From Planococcus sp. 107-1 (lineage in GTDB: Bacteria > Bacillota > Bacilli > Bacillales_A > Planococcaceae), in NCBI RefSeq assembly GCF_021513255.1, contig NZ_CP090977.1, forward strand, positions 3,224,001 through 3,288,000: a DNA stretch of 64,000 bases. The letters are read 5' to 3'. The first letter of the stretch is position 1. The number at the start of each line of letters is the position of its first letter. The notes beneath the pieces are model-generated. The model made no database searches. It was given only the letters and a program-made list of their open reading frames with translations, and was not told the origin of the DNA. A program made the translations under genes and the position numbers. This document shows positions 51,566 to 60,914 of this stretch, piece by piece.

Positions 51566-52390
51566 TTACAGGTAAACGACAAAAATCAAGGCCGCAAGTA
51601 CGATTCGATAAATCGCAAATGGCATCAATTTGATTTTATCAATCAATTTCAAGAAGAATTTAACAACAACTAAAGCTACCACAAAAGCACTGATGAATCC
51701 GACCACAAAAAATGGAAGTGCCTCCACCGTAATATACTGCCAGTTTTTCAATAACGACAAGCCGCTTGCTCCAAGCATGATCGGCACTGCCATGATAAAG
51801 GTAAAATCGGCTGCTGATTTGTGGCTCATTTTCAAAAGAACCCCGCCGGCTATGGTCGATCCTGAACGGGAGAAACCTGGCCATAAACCAAGACATTGGA
51901 AAAGCCCCATGCCAAGCGCTTGTTTATAAGTCATCTGGTCAACCGTATCGATATGCGGTTTCTTTTTGGTAAAGTAATCCGCAATTAGCATAAGCACTGC
52001 ACCCAGCACTAAGCCGATAATAACGGTCTCAACCGAAAAAAGGTATTCATCTATGTAATCTTCGAAAGCCAAACCAAGCACTCCGGCCGGGATTAACCCG
52101 ACAATTACTTTCGTCAAACTCAAACGCTGCTTTTTCTCAGCCGTTTTGCTTCTATCTAAACCAAGCAAGTCTTTGAAACGGTCTCTAAAGATGATCACGA
52201 CCGCTAAAATGGAACCTAACTGAATGACGACTTTAAACGTATTCGCCACCGGTTCACTGAACAGCTCTTTTGAATTCAGCCAGATGTCATCAACGATGAT
52301 CATATGCCCTGTTGAAGAAACTGGCGCAAACTCTGTTAAACCTTCCACAATTCCCAGTACAATCGCAACAAAAATTTCCCACAAATCCAT
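51566..52390 (-). CDS. uppP: Undecaprenyl-diphosphatase (UppP/BacA)
   Basis: The 274-residue, eight-segment membrane protein recycles undecaprenyl diphosphate for cell-wall synthesis and can give bacitracin resistance. Both catalytic regions are present: IVEGLTEFAPVSSTGHMII near residue 15 (with E and SSTGH) and WPGFSRSGSTIAGGVLL near residue 168. GGAGAAAG precedes the ATG. It is upstream of the riboswitch-controlled operon on the same strand but separated by the riboswitch, so is transcribed independently. Confidence 0.95.
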   Translation of the reverse strand: MDLWEIFVAIVLGIVEGLTEFAPVSSTGHMIIVDDIWLNSKELFSEPVANTFKVVIQLGSILAVVIIFRDRFKDLLGLDRSKTAEKKQRLSLTKVIVGLIPAGVLGLAFEDYIDEYLFSVETVIIGLVLGAVLMLIADYFTKKKPHIDTVDQMTYKQALGMGLFQCLGLWPGFSRSGSTIAGGVLLKMSHKSAADFTFIMAVPIMLGASGLSLLKNWQYITVEALPFFVVGFISAFVVALVVVKFFLKLIDKIKLMPFAIYRIVLAALIFVVYL

Positions 52391-52819
52391 TCTGTTCTTT
52401 CTCCTTAAAATCGTTCATATTGTCCGATTCGTTTTATTTTATCTAATTTCTCTTCCATGTCGTGAGCAGCTAAAAAAGAAGTCTTTTTCATTTAACTCGA
52501 CACTGGCCTTTAAAGTCAAGCTGCTCTGAATCCTTAATTCACTTGTTTCGGTAATTTCCTATTGAAAGATGCAGAAACTCTATTTATCATACACCTTTTT
52601 CCTTTTCTTGTTGCATTTAATCCTTAAAATCCTTTCAAATACATAAGCAGTCAGCTTCGATACATTTTTTCGCAATAATTAATTTCTGAATCCTTTTTCT
52701 TTTTGTTTCATGAACAAAAGACTTTCATTAATTAAAAATGGTGGTATGATAATTAATTGTGATTTCAATATATCAATAGCCTTAGATTAGCAGTTTACTA
52801 TCAAAAGTGGAGATGTACG
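52391..52819. other. Intergenic region between uppP and MFS gene
   Basis: About 430 bases, AT-rich, with no credible gene. An inverted repeat TTTTGTT-TCATG-AACAAAA lies at 52701-52719, and a TATGAT -10-like element near 52744-52749 faces the MFS gene. The repeat could be an operator for that gene. Confidence 0.4.
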
Positions 52820-54127
52820 ATGAAACAAATTACAGGATATTCCTTTCACTATGGCTGGGTGATTATCGCGCTTGCTGCGCTGTCCCAGTTTTTTTCTGGT
52901 CCCGGACAAACTTATTCCAACTCGATTTTCATTGATTATTACATAGACGAATTTGGATGGAGCCGTTCAACGGTTTCCGGCATCTATTCAGCGGCCACTT
53001 TGGCTTCCGGATTTCTGCTGTTCTTTATCGGCCGTTTGATCGACCGCAATGGCTCCCGCAAAATGGCCGTCATTGTTTCCTTGGCACTTGCAGCTGCCTG
53101 TATGTTCAATAGTTTTGTCACCAGCCTTGTCATGCTCTTTATCGGTTTCTTTTTCATCCGCTTATTGGGCCAAGGATCGATGGCGCTGATTTCAAGCTCC
53201 TTGATCCCTCAATGGTTTGTGAAAAAAAGAGGCCGAGCCATCAGCATCGCAGCAATCGGCGGTTTGGTCAGTTCGGCCGCATTTCCGCTGCTGAACGTGT
53301 GGCTGATCGGTTCTTTTGGTTGGCGCGCTTCTTGGCTGATCCTCGGCGCTATCATCATTATCTGCTTTACCCCGCTGGCCTTTTTCCTGATTCAGAACAA
53401 ACCGGAAGACATGGGCTTGCTGCCTGATAATGGAGACGCCAAAAAACAAGGGAAGATACAGAACGCCGCGGAAGAAATCAGCTGGACGGTGAAAGAAGCC
53501 TCCAAAACAAAAGCGTTTTGGCTTTTGCTGTTTTGTGCAGCCATTCCGGGCATCGTTAATACCGGCCTTACTTTTCATTTAGTTTCGATTTTTCAAGAAA
53601 AAGAGTTGTCTCTTGAAACAGCTGCCAGTGTTTTGAGTATCACTGCCTTGATTGGTTTACCCGTGACTTTCTTGACGGGTATGCTGCTTGAAAAAGTGAA
53701 AGTGCAATATATGCTGGCCTTGCTGTTTTTCGGAGAAATTGTTTCTCTGCTGTTGCTTCAAAACACCAGCACTTTAGGAATGGCCATTGTGTTCGGGCTT
53801 GTCTGGGGAGTCAGCATGGGTGTTGAACGGATCGTCATGGCTGTCGTCTGGCCGAATTATTTCGGACGCAAACATATCGGCAGCATCAGCGGCATCTCAA
53901 TGGCGATGATCGTGGCCGGCTCAGCACTCGGCCCATTGCCGCTCGGCATCGCGTATGACCTGTTCGGCGGCTATACGGAAATTCTTTGGGGAATCTTGCT
54001 GTTCCCGCTTCTCGGCATGTTTGCCGCCTTCCTTGCGAGCCCTCCTCGTAAACAAGGTGAACAAAACGTCGAATCGTTCAAAGAAGAACTTCTTCAAAAA
54101 CAGACAGAGCCTTTACTCTATGAGTAA
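52820..54127 (+). CDS. MFS transporter (OFA/monocarboxylate-like)
   Basis: The 435-residue protein has twelve hydrophobic segments. The start YSFHYGWVIIALAALSQFFS and IDYYIDEFGWSRSTVSGIYS are typical of the MCT/OFA branch of MFS carriers, which move monocarboxylates or oxalate/formate-type anions. Motif A appears as FIGRLIDRNGSRKMAV. The central loop is Lys/Glu-rich, and the C-terminus is hydrophilic. Monocistronic, with a hairpin overlapping the stop codon. No adjacent catabolic gene hints at the cargo. Confidence 0.87.
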   Translation: MKQITGYSFHYGWVIIALAALSQFFSGPGQTYSNSIFIDYYIDEFGWSRSTVSGIYSAATLASGFLLFFIGRLIDRNGSRKMAVIVSLALAAACMFNSFVTSLVMLFIGFFFIRLLGQGSMALISSSLIPQWFVKKRGRAISIAAIGGLVSSAAFPLLNVWLIGSFGWRASWLILGAIIIICFTPLAFFLIQNKPEDMGLLPDNGDAKKQGKIQNAAEEISWTVKEASKTKAFWLLLFCAAIPGIVNTGLTFHLVSIFQEKELSLETAASVLSITALIGLPVTFLTGMLLEKVKVQYMLALLFFGEIVSLLLLQNTSTLGMAIVFGLVWGVSMGVERIVMAVVWPNYFGRKHIGSISGISMAMIVAGSALGPLPLGIAYDLFGGYTEILWGILLFPLLGMFAAFLASPPRKQGEQNVESFKEELLQKQTEPLLYE

Positions 54128-54134
54128 GGGCTCT
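54106..54134 (+). terminator. Hairpin at the end of the MFS gene
   Basis: AGAGCCTTTACTC pairs with GAGTAAGGGCTCT across a 3-nt loop and is followed by only a short T run. It overlaps the stop codon. Confidence 0.6.
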
Positions 54135-54159
54135 TTGCGTATAGACATTAAATTTCTCC

Positions 54160-54900
54160 TTACTTCCTAGCAATCACCAGAAATCGCTTTGAATTCGTCT
54201 GGATTCCTTTGTCAGTTTGATATTGCTCGATGAATTCCTGAAGGCGAGCGAAATCTCCTTCTTGTTCCCCGAAGCCTGGAATAATGGGTGTATGCATGAG
54301 AAGAAAAAGCAAATCTTCCGGGCGCTCCAAGTATTCCGCTGCATCGTATTCACGAATTTCTATGTTCGAAAACCCGGCATCTGCCAGTTCGCTTTCGCAA
54401 GCATCCCGTAATGTGCCGTCCTGCTCTCCAAACGACTGGCCGCGTCCAAATGCGGCCTTCAGATTCGCTTTATCCGCCTCACTGACTTGTTGGGTATAGA
54501 AAGTCCCGCCTTTTTTCAATACTCGCCATACTTCTTTGGCATCAAACGGGGCATGTCGGCTCGAAAGGTGATCAAAAGAACTATCCGGTAACGGCAGTGT
54601 TTCAGAAGATGCTTCCAGAAAACGCACATGTGCATAACCGGTTTTAGCCAAATTGGCCTTAGCCGTTTCAATCATGGCTTTTGACCGGTCAATCGCTGTC
54701 ACGGAGGAAAAGGAAGAGGCGATTTCCAGCATTTTTTCACCGCCGCCTGTTCCAAGATCCAGTAGCGCGGCTGACCTTTCTGCATTTTCCGCCACAATCT
54801 TATAGAAGTCCCAGAGCTCTCCTTCCGTCCGACTCCGCAGACGGCTGAAATCCCAGCCATTCACTTTCCCGACCGCTTCATAAAATTGTTCTTCGTTCAT
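54160..54900 (-). CDS. Class I SAM-dependent methyltransferase
   Basis: The 246-residue protein has a Methyltransf_11/25 core: ALLDLGTGGGEKMLEIASSF (motif I), VTAIDRSKAMIETAKANL (motif II), and LPLPDSSFDHLSSRHAPFDA (motif III/post). The C-terminal part has GTFYTQQVSEADKANLK. The substrate is a small molecule or unknown. The start overlaps the preceding hydrolase gene by four bases (ATGA), so the two are translationally coupled. Confidence 0.88.
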   Translation of the reverse strand: MNEEQFYEAVGKVNGWDFSRLRSRTEGELWDFYKIVAENAERSAALLDLGTGGGEKMLEIASSFSSVTAIDRSKAMIETAKANLAKTGYAHVRFLEASSETLPLPDSSFDHLSSRHAPFDAKEVWRVLKKGGTFYTQQVSEADKANLKAAFGRGQSFGEQDGTLRDACESELADAGFSNIEIREYDAAEYLERPEDLLFLLMHTPIIPGFGEQEGDFARLQEFIEQYQTDKGIQTNSKRFLVIARK

Positions 54901-55484
54901 TTCTCCTCCTCACTTCTGGAAGGCTGTGAAGTAAATTCATGCATCAATTCTGCCGTTGTCACGACATGCGCGAACTCTCCGTGCAAAGTTGCGAGCGAAA
55001 CCGAATGGATGGTCTCCGGATCTATCCGGTTTCCGTCCGGATCTTTTAGTTCATAGGCAGCCGTCGCATCCGAGACGACATAAGTCGAGAAGCCCAAGTT
55101 TCCGCTCATCCTCGCAGTAGTAGAAATACAGTGAGGTGTAGTCAATCCTACAATCACTACTGTCGTGATTCCGTTCATGCGCAAGATTTCTTCCAGATTG
55201 GTGCCGATGAACGCACTGTTCACTTTCTTCGTGATGACCGTTTCCTTGCCTGTCGGCTGAAGGTCCTCTTTAATTTCATGGCTTTCCTTGTGGGGATAGA
55301 ACAGCGATTCCGGATTGTCAGACCGGTGCTGAACGTGGAGGACGAATCCATTGTTGTTCCTCCATGCTGCCAGGATCTCAGCCATTCTCGCTTCCGCTTC
55401 CGGGTTATTTCGCTCTCCCCACGATTCATCATCAAAAGCTTGCTGCACATCGACTATCAATAATGCCGTTTTTCCTTTATCCAT
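54897..55484 (-). CDS. Isochorismatase-family cysteine hydrolase
   Basis: The family triad is visible in 195 residues: TALLIVDVQQAFDD with the catalytic Asp, TVITKKVNSAFIGTNLEEIL with the Lys, and VVIVGLTTPHCISTTARMSG with the nucleophilic Cys. Family members hydrolyse amides such as nicotinamide, or similar compounds; the exact substrate is unclear. GGAAAGGAAGATTCGG precedes the ATG. Coupled to the methyltransferase gene by a four-base overlap. Confidence 0.9.
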   Translation of the reverse strand: MDKGKTALLIVDVQQAFDDESWGERNNPEAEARMAEILAAWRNNNGFVLHVQHRSDNPESLFYPHKESHEIKEDLQPTGKETVITKKVNSAFIGTNLEEILRMNGITTVVIVGLTTPHCISTTARMSGNLGFSTYVVSDATAAYELKDPDGNRIDPETIHSVSLATLHGEFAHVVTTAELMHEFTSQPSRSEEEK

Positions 55485-55555
55485 CCGAATCTTCCTTTCC
55501 TGAATACCATCGTCTGTAGTTATTTCTGTTTTCGAAGCGCAAACTCCTTTGAAAA

Positions 55556-55594
55556 TAAAAAAAGCCCGGCAAGCTGCAGCAGCTCGCCAGGCAA
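55556..55594 (-). terminator. Terminator of gpx
   Basis: On the minus strand GCCTGGCGAGCTG pairs with CAGCTTGCCGGGC and is followed by seven T residues. Confidence 0.9.
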
Positions 55595-55604
55595 GAATGG
55601 TTGG

Positions 55605-56081
55605 TTATTTCCCCAAAACTTTTTTGATGTCTTTTTCGAACGCTTCCGGCTTTTCCTGCGGCGAATAACGCGCAATCAAATTCCCTTCAGGATCCACTAG
55701 AAACTTGGTGAAATTCCATTTGATGCTTTTCGACAAGAAGCCTTTGCTGTTGGACGTCAAGTAGTTAAAAAGCGGATGCGCTTCTTTGCCATTGACTTTA
55801 ACAATCCCATGCATCGGAAAAGTGACCCCGTAGCTCATGCGGCACGCTTCCTCCGCTTCTTCTGCGCTTCCAAGCTCCTGCTTGAACTGGTCCGAAGGAA
55901 AACCGAGCACCACCAAGCCGTCGTCTTTGTAAGTTGAATACAGGTTTTCCAAGCTGTCGAATTGATCGCTCAATCCGCATTTTGTCGCCGTATTGACGAT
56001 GAGCATGGCCTTGCCTTTGTATTCGCTGAGAGAATAGGCATCCCCATCTGCTTTTGGAACCGTCATATCATAAATACTCAT
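55605..56081 (-). CDS. Glutathione-peroxidase-family thiol peroxidase (Cys type)
   Basis: At 158 residues it has the Gpx fold with the N-terminal KAMLIVNTATKCGLSDQFDS box. The peroxidatic residue is Cys (TKCG), encoded by a normal Cys codon, not UGA, despite the selenium machinery in the window. The second family motif LVVLGFPSDQF has Ser-Asp where FPCNQF is usual. Trp/Asn site WNFTKFLVD is intact. It probably uses thioredoxin to reduce peroxides. It lies next to ohrR-ohr, making a peroxide-defence cluster. Confidence 0.92.
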   Translation of the reverse strand: MSIYDMTVPKADGDAYSLSEYKGKAMLIVNTATKCGLSDQFDSLENLYSTYKDDGLVVLGFPSDQFKQELGSAEEAEEACRMSYGVTFPMHGIVKVNGKEAHPLFNYLTSNSKGFLSKSIKWNFTKFLVDPEGNLIARYSPQEKPEAFEKDIKKVLGK

Positions 56082-56116
56082 CCCACATCACTCCCGTTCT
56101 TCGCTTCGTTTCGCTT

Positions 56117-56560
56117 TTATAAATCCATTCCACTGAAGAAGGCATTCAATTCTTTTAAATTCTTCATCAGCGTAATGGCATTCACATCCATGAAATTGCA
56201 GCTGATCAGCTTTTCTGCAACTGCCTGTTCAATCGGTTCATGTTCTGCTTTCGCTTTTTCGGTCAGTGAAATAATGTAGGCACGCTTATCTTCTTTTGAC
56301 TGCTCCTTGTTCAGCCGGCCTTGTGCAATCATCCGGCTGATGATTGGATTCAACGTTCCGGTTCCAAGGCCGAGCCGCTCACCGATATCTTTTGTGAGCA
56401 GCCGGTCTTCTTCCCAGAGGACAAGCAAAACCAAGTACTGCGTGAATGTCAGATTGAACGGTTCGAGGACCCTCGCATACATTTTCGTAAAATTGCTTGA
56501 AGCTTTATAGACTTCAAAGCATAATTGCTGATCCAGTTGAGTCATTCTTTCCATTTTCAT
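56117..56560 (-). CDS. ohrR: MarR-family organic hydroperoxide regulator OhrR
   Basis: The start is at ATG 56560 or 56554, both following AATGGGTG. Sequence MTQLDQQLCFEVYKASSNFT contains the redox-sensing Cys of OhrR (LxxQLCF). The winged helix follows: LTKDIGERLGLGTGTLNPII, SRMIAQGRLNKEQSKEDKRA. One further Cys (LISCNF) near the C-terminus could make it a two-Cys type. Oxidation by organic peroxides releases the protein from DNA. It lies 38 bases downstream of ohr on the same strand, so the two are probably co-transcribed. Confidence 0.93.
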   Translation of the reverse strand: MKMERMTQLDQQLCFEVYKASSNFTKMYARVLEPFNLTFTQYLVLLVLWEEDRLLTKDIGERLGLGTGTLNPIISRMIAQGRLNKEQSKEDKRAYIISLTEKAKAEHEPIEQAVAEKLISCNFMDVNAITLMKNLKELNAFFSGMDL

Positions 56561-56598
56561 CACACCCATTTTATATTTCACCGGCACCTAAGAGCGGT

Positions 56599-57018
56599 TT
56601 ACAGGACAACGATTTCCACGTCAATGGAATCTTTGATCGCTTTTGAATACGGGCAGTAGTCATGCGCTTTTGCCACATATTCTTCTTTTTTCTCTTGGTC
56701 GATGCCGGCAATGTCGACTTCTAACTTCGCAGCTAACTTCACGCCGCCTTTTTCTTTATCGCCAATCAGGTAAATTGTAGCTTTGACTTCGCTTTTCTCA
56801 ACTTCCACTTTATCTTTTTCTAGTACTAATTCTAAGGCACTGTTAAAGCAAGCGCTATAGCCTGCAGCAAATAATTGTTCGGGATTCGTAGCAGTTGTCG
56901 CTTCTCCTCCAAGTGCTTTCGGTTTCGCTACATCCATGAAGAAGATATTGTCTTCCGAATATACTTCCCCTTGTCTTCCGCCAGTGTTGATGATTGTTGT
57001 TTCATAAAGTGCTTTCAT
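56599..57018 (-). CDS. ohr: Organic hydroperoxide resistance protein Ohr
   Basis: The ATG at 57018 follows GGAGGG with good spacing. The 139-residue OsmC-fold protein has both catalytic Cys residues: AAGYSACFNSALELV and AHDYCPYSKAIKD. LGGEATTATNPEQLFA is another family block. Ohr reduces organic hydroperoxides using lipoylated proteins. Regulation by the adjacent OhrR is expected; a palindromic site lies upstream. Confidence 0.96.
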   Translation of the reverse strand: MKALYETTIINTGGRQGEVYSEDNIFFMDVAKPKALGGEATTATNPEQLFAAGYSACFNSALELVLEKDKVEVEKSEVKATIYLIGDKEKGGVKLAAKLEVDIAGIDQEKKEEYVAKAHDYCPYSKAIKDSIDVEIVVL

Positions 57019-57064
57019 CATTCATCCCTCCAACATTTTATATCTTACACGATCTATATTAAAC

Positions 57065-57082
57065 TGCATCGCGCACGATGTA
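57065..57082. promoter_or_regulatory. Candidate OhrR operator
   Basis: TGCATCGCGCACGATGTA is palindromic (arms TGCATCG/CGATGTA, one mismatch) and lies about 50 bases upstream of ohr. It resembles TACA...TGTA type MarR sites but does not match the Bacillus OhrR box closely. Confidence 0.35.
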
Positions 57083-57114
57083 AACGAATCTGCTCATGCC
57101 GCTTTTATTTTCCA

Positions 57115-57141
57115 CAAAAAAACTGCCTTTAAAGGGCAGCT
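57115..57141 (-). terminator. Terminator of the small basic protein gene
   Basis: CTGCC/GGCAG stem with seven T residues following on the minus strand. Confidence 0.75.
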
Positions 57142-57156
57142 TCATCATTCTTGTAT

Positions 57157-57348
57157 TTAGCCGTCGATCCATTCAGGCGGCTCGTTGTTAGCCGATTGAT
57201 CAGATTTTGATCCATCAGATTTTTTGTTGGCTTTGCTCGTATACGGCTTAAAGCTTTTCGCTTTGTTGGCGCCGGTTTTCCAGCGGTTCCAGCCTTTTTT
57301 TCCGGTCCCTTGGCCTACGCCGCTTTTGGCTTTCGCTTTTTTAGTCAT
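57157..57348 (-). CDS. Small basic protein, DUF3934-like (63 aa)
   Basis: The product starts MTKKAKAKSGVGQGTGKKGW and continues NRWKTGANKAKSF, then a Ser/Lys/Asn-rich tail ending EPPEWIDG. The GxGQGTGKKGWNRW segment is, from memory, the DUF3934 signature of short Bacillales proteins. About a quarter of the residues are Lys, so nucleic-acid or ribosome association is conceivable, but no function is known. Upstream is a moderate GGAGTGATAAC ribosome binding site. Confidence 0.7.
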   Translation of the reverse strand: MTKKAKAKSGVGQGTGKKGWNRWKTGANKAKSFKPYTSKANKKSDGSKSDQSANNEPPEWIDG

Positions 57349-57439
57349 GTTATCACTCCGTTACTTTCTGGGAATCCTCTTATCATAACAGGTTTTTGCC
57401 ATTTTCACATCTTTCTTAAAAATATGGACGAGCTTCCTG

Positions 57440-59727
57440 TTACAATAAGGTCTTTTCCCAACCCTCCTGCATCTTCTTCAATTCTTTCAGAAGAACCGGT
57501 TTACTGAAATAGAAGCCTTGCAGGTAAGAGCCATTTTTTGCGGAAACAAAATCGCGCTGCTCTTCCGTTTCGATTCCTTCCGTCACCAATTGAATATTCA
57601 AGTCATACAAGGTGCTGTAAATTCCTTTCAGCAAAGCCGTGTCTTTTTCGCTGGCAGGCACTTGCCGAAGGAAACTGCGGTCGATTTTCACGATATCGAC
57701 ATCCAGTTCCAGGAGATGGTACAGCGAGGAAGTCCCGACGCCGAAATCATCCAAGGCCACTTGGATATTTCGCAGCTTCAACTCATTGATGAAAGCCACG
57801 ATTTCTTCATGTTCTGCTACCGTATCACTTTCCGTGATTTCGATTTGCAGCTGATGCGCCGGAAAATCGTTTTCTTCCAGGACGTCGTCAATCAGTTCAA
57901 TCAATTCGCCTTTAAATCTCAGCTGAGCTTTTGAAACGTTGATCGCCAGTGAAAGCGCCTGTCCATTTTCTTCGTTCCATTTTTGGATATCCTTTACCGC
58001 ATTGCGAATGACCCAATCGCCGATGTCTTTCATCATTCCCGTTTCTTCTGCCAGCGGAATGAAACGCAAAGGCGCAATCAGTCCTTCTTTCGGGTGATTC
58101 CAGCGGATGAGCGCTTCTACAGCTTGGATGCGCTCACCTTTATTGTCCATAATCGGCTGGTACTCCAAGAAAAACTCATTATTTTCAACGGCATCCACTA
58201 AGTCGTTTTTAAGATTCAGCAAATATTTGTAGAGATGCTTGTCTGTGATGTCTTCGTAGAAAACGTAATTGTTTTTGCCATTCTTTTTTGCTGCGTACAT
58301 TGCGACATCCGCGTATTGCAGCAAGTCGTCTAGAGTTCTGGCGTTCGCCGGATAAAAGCTGATTCCGATGCTTGCCGAAATGCTGGTGGTCACTTTGCCC
58401 AGATTGAACACTTTTTGGATTGCTGCCATCACTTCTGTAATTTCACCGGTCAATTTTGTCTTTTCGGCAGTATCTGAAATTAAAATGAATTCATCGCCGC
58501 CGATGCGGTACAAGCGGCTTCCTTTCCGCAAAGACTTGGCATTCAGCCGCCGGCCAATCTGTTTCAATACTTCATCGCCGCTATTATGGCCATATAAATC
58601 GTTGATCCGCTTGAAACCATCCAAGTCAAAAAACAGAACGGAAAAAGATGCCTGTTCTTTTTCGATGCGCTTTAAGAAATCTTTATACAAGCTGAATCGG
58701 TTTGGAAGGCCGGTCAATTGGTCAAAAAAGGCCAGCTTTGATACATCCGCATGGGCTTTTTCCAAACTGCTCAGCATGTTTTGAATCGAATTTTCCAGAT
58801 CAGTTATTTCATCTTCGACATTTCTGGAATTTTCGACTTCCAAAGATTGTGCTTTATCGAAATCCACATCTTTTAGTTGCACGGAAAGATGCGAAATCCG
58901 TGATAAGACCAGCATGTCCATTAAATAGTAGACAAGGATGACCAAAATAATGGTAGCGATAGCCAACGCCAGGAAAAGGCCATTCATGCTGCTCAACTTC
59001 TGCTGGTAATACTTCCGCTCTTTCTTCAATTCAAGCGTCAAACCGTCACTAACCGCAAGCAAGCTGCTCAATGTCTTTTCATCCAGTTCCTGAATTTTCA
59101 GATCTCCTGCTTCTTTATTGACTACTTGCACATCCAGCGCCAATGTATTGCGCATCGTATAAAAAAAGATTCGTTCAGGAAAATACCTGAAGCCAGATGG
59201 CCTGCCGACGGGCCTTGGCCTTCGCTTTTCAGAATTTCATCCACTGCAACCATCACCGATCCAAAACTGGAATCTTCTATGATCACTAGCCCGTTTCCAT
59301 TTTCAGCTTCTTCGATGATTTCCGGAACCTGCTGCAAGCTGCGAGCCAAATCCAACTCCGTGCCATCTGCTAAGTCGTAGCCATTCGCATAGATGACCTC
59401 GTCTTTTGTATTGATGAAAACCATTAAATTAATGGCACTGTTTTCAAATGTTTCTGGAATTAGATTGGAACCAATATACGCTTCGCTGCGATTTTGCATA
59501 AAGGCGTAGGAATCGTCCCATACCGCCCAATCGCGGTTAAAACGCTGCAAATCCATCTTTTCCGACTCGATGTAGCTTTCCACACGTTTCCGGTCGGTTT
59601 CCAAGGATTCCTCATCCATCAACTTGGCGTCGTTCAATATGACGGGCCGCATGAAAAGGAAGAGTAAAATGATAAATGCTGCCATTGTAATGCCGATAAG
59701 TCCCGCAGTCTTCATCTTTAGTGTCAT
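57440..59727 (-). CDS. Membrane sensor GGDEF-EAL protein (CHASE4-like), with a single-base frame break
   Basis: It starts with a membrane segment (IGITMAAFIILLFLFMRPV), then an extracytoplasmic domain with FNRDWAVWDDSYAFMQNRS and FINTKDEVIYANGYDLADGT that fits CHASE4, a second membrane segment (LFLALAIATIILVILVYYL) and a HAMP-like linker. The cytoplasmic part has an intact GGDEF (RLYRIGGDEFILIS) and an intact EAL domain (AVEALIRWNHPKEGL, LDDFGVGTSSLYHLLELDVD). The RxxD inhibition site is lost (RKGS). The frame breaks in a T-run (plus strand A7, 59161-59167) after NESFF; one base restored gives YTMRNTLALDVQ and 762 residues. It can be expected to make and break c-di-GMP. Confidence 0.88.
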
Positions 59728-59760
59728 ATCGTCTCTCCCAAATCTTCATGATGTTTTGAA

Positions 59761-59780
59761 GCCGTTTTTACGAAAACGGC
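59761..59780. terminator. Hairpin after the GNAT/DinB operon
   Basis: GCCGTTTT/AAAACGGC stem with flanking T/A runs, between the GGDEF-EAL start and the end of the GNAT operon. Confidence 0.6.
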
Positions 59781-59823
59781 TTTTCTTTTACTATCGGCAG
59801 TTTTTTGATTTTCTTAATGGAAA

Positions 59824-60369
59824 TTAACGGTACTTGATGAAATTCAAGAAATCCTCACGGTAAAAAGCATTTAATACACAAGGCTGTTTTTCCTTTTTTT
59901 CAAGAGCCGCCAGTTCTTCCGGGAAATCCGCTTCTACGTTAAGGCGGATAAATGGCAACTTTTGCTGAGCTTTTTGCGACCGGATGTTCACTTTCCGCGC
60001 GCCGGCAAACACATGCTCCAAGCCCAACTCTTCGAATGCGATTTTCAGGATGGCGATTTTGGAAGCCTCATTATACCCTTGCCCCCAGAACGGATGGGCA
60101 ATCCAGGTGCCCATATGGCAGGACTTTTTGCTTCTGTCGATGAACATCAGATCGGTCAGCCCAATCAGGTTTCCGCTCTCGTCTAAAATAACGCGCGGCA
60201 AGCTTCTTCCTTCCTGCTCTTCTTTCTGCACTCTTCCAATAAAAGCTTTTGTGTCCTCAACCGTGCCATCGGGCAATCCTAATGCGTCTTTCACTGGAGG
60301 CGCTGATGAATAGGTATATATTTCCCCCGCATATTTCAAGTCGTGTTTCACTAATTGGATTTTTTTCAT
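59824..60369 (-). CDS. GNAT-family N-acetyltransferase (Rim-like)
   Basis: The ATG at 60369 overlaps the previous stop by four bases. Residues show GNLIGLTDLMFIDRSKKSCH, then TWIAHPFWGQGYNEASKIAI as the acetyl-CoA loop region, and EELGLEHVFAGARKVNIRSQ. It resembles the RimJ/RimL-like acetyltransf_3 group. Substrate unknown. Length 181 residues. It is the last of four coupled genes. Confidence 0.87.
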   Translation of the reverse strand: MKKIQLVKHDLKYAGEIYTYSSAPPVKDALGLPDGTVEDTKAFIGRVQKEEQEGRSLPRVILDESGNLIGLTDLMFIDRSKKSCHMGTWIAHPFWGQGYNEASKIAILKIAFEELGLEHVFAGARKVNIRSQKAQQKLPFIRLNVEADFPEELAALEKKEKQPCVLNAFYREDFLNFIKYR

Positions 60370-60914
60370 TGCCTTGACTCTCTCCATTCCTCTTCTAAGA
60401 TGCTATAGACGAAGGAATCCCGCCAACCGTCCCGCAATCGAATATTTTCCCGGAGCCTTCCTTCCTTTGACATGCCCAATTTTTCAAGGACTCTATAGGA
60501 AGCCGCATTTCTAGGGTCGCAGGTCGCAAACACCCTATGAAGTTTCTGGTCGTTAAATGCGAATTGCAGAACTTGGGCAGCTGCTTCTCCCGCAATGCCC
60601 CGCCCCCAGAAATCCGGATGCAAAATATAGCCGATTTCGCCAGTCCGATTCACTTCGTCCCGGATATTCAATTCAACTGCTCCTATCATCTTTTTCGTTT
60701 CTCCGACTGTAATTGCAAAAATGAATTGCCTTCTCGGAATGGCTTTCGCTTCCATTAAAACTTCGTGCACATAGGCCTTGCTGTCTTCTTTTGAATTTGG
60801 CCCCCAGGCTTGATGGCGAGACACCATTTCCAAAGAAGCGTACGCATGGACACTTGCCCAATCTTCTTCCACAATTTCCCGCAACTGAATTCTTTTCTCT
60901 ATCGGCTCAGGCAT
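60366..60914 (-). CDS. GNAT-family N-acetyltransferase (RimJ/RimL-like)
   Basis: The 182-residue protein has acetyltransf_3 landmarks: IQLREIVEEDWASVHAYASL, FAITVGETKKMIGAVELNIR, YILHPDFWGRGIAGEAAAQV (acetyl-CoA loop) and the C-terminal RVLEKLGMSKEGRLRENIRL. Such enzymes acetylate protein N-termini, aminoglycosides or small amines. It overlaps the DinB-like gene by eight bases and the next GNAT gene by four. Confidence 0.9.
   Translation of the reverse strand: MPEPIEKRIQLREIVEEDWASVHAYASLEMVSRHQAWGPNSKEDSKAYVHEVLMEAKAIPRRQFIFAITVGETKKMIGAVELNIRDEVNRTGEIGYILHPDFWGRGIAGEAAAQVLQFAFNDQKLHRVFATCDPRNAASYRVLEKLGMSKEGRLRENIRLRDGWRDSFVYSILEEEWRESRQ

Noticed and set aside
55605-56081. Glutathione-peroxidase-family gene considered as a possible selenoprotein because of the Sec machinery nearby
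   Set aside because: The peroxidatic position is an ordinary Cys codon (TKCG) and there is no in-frame UGA.
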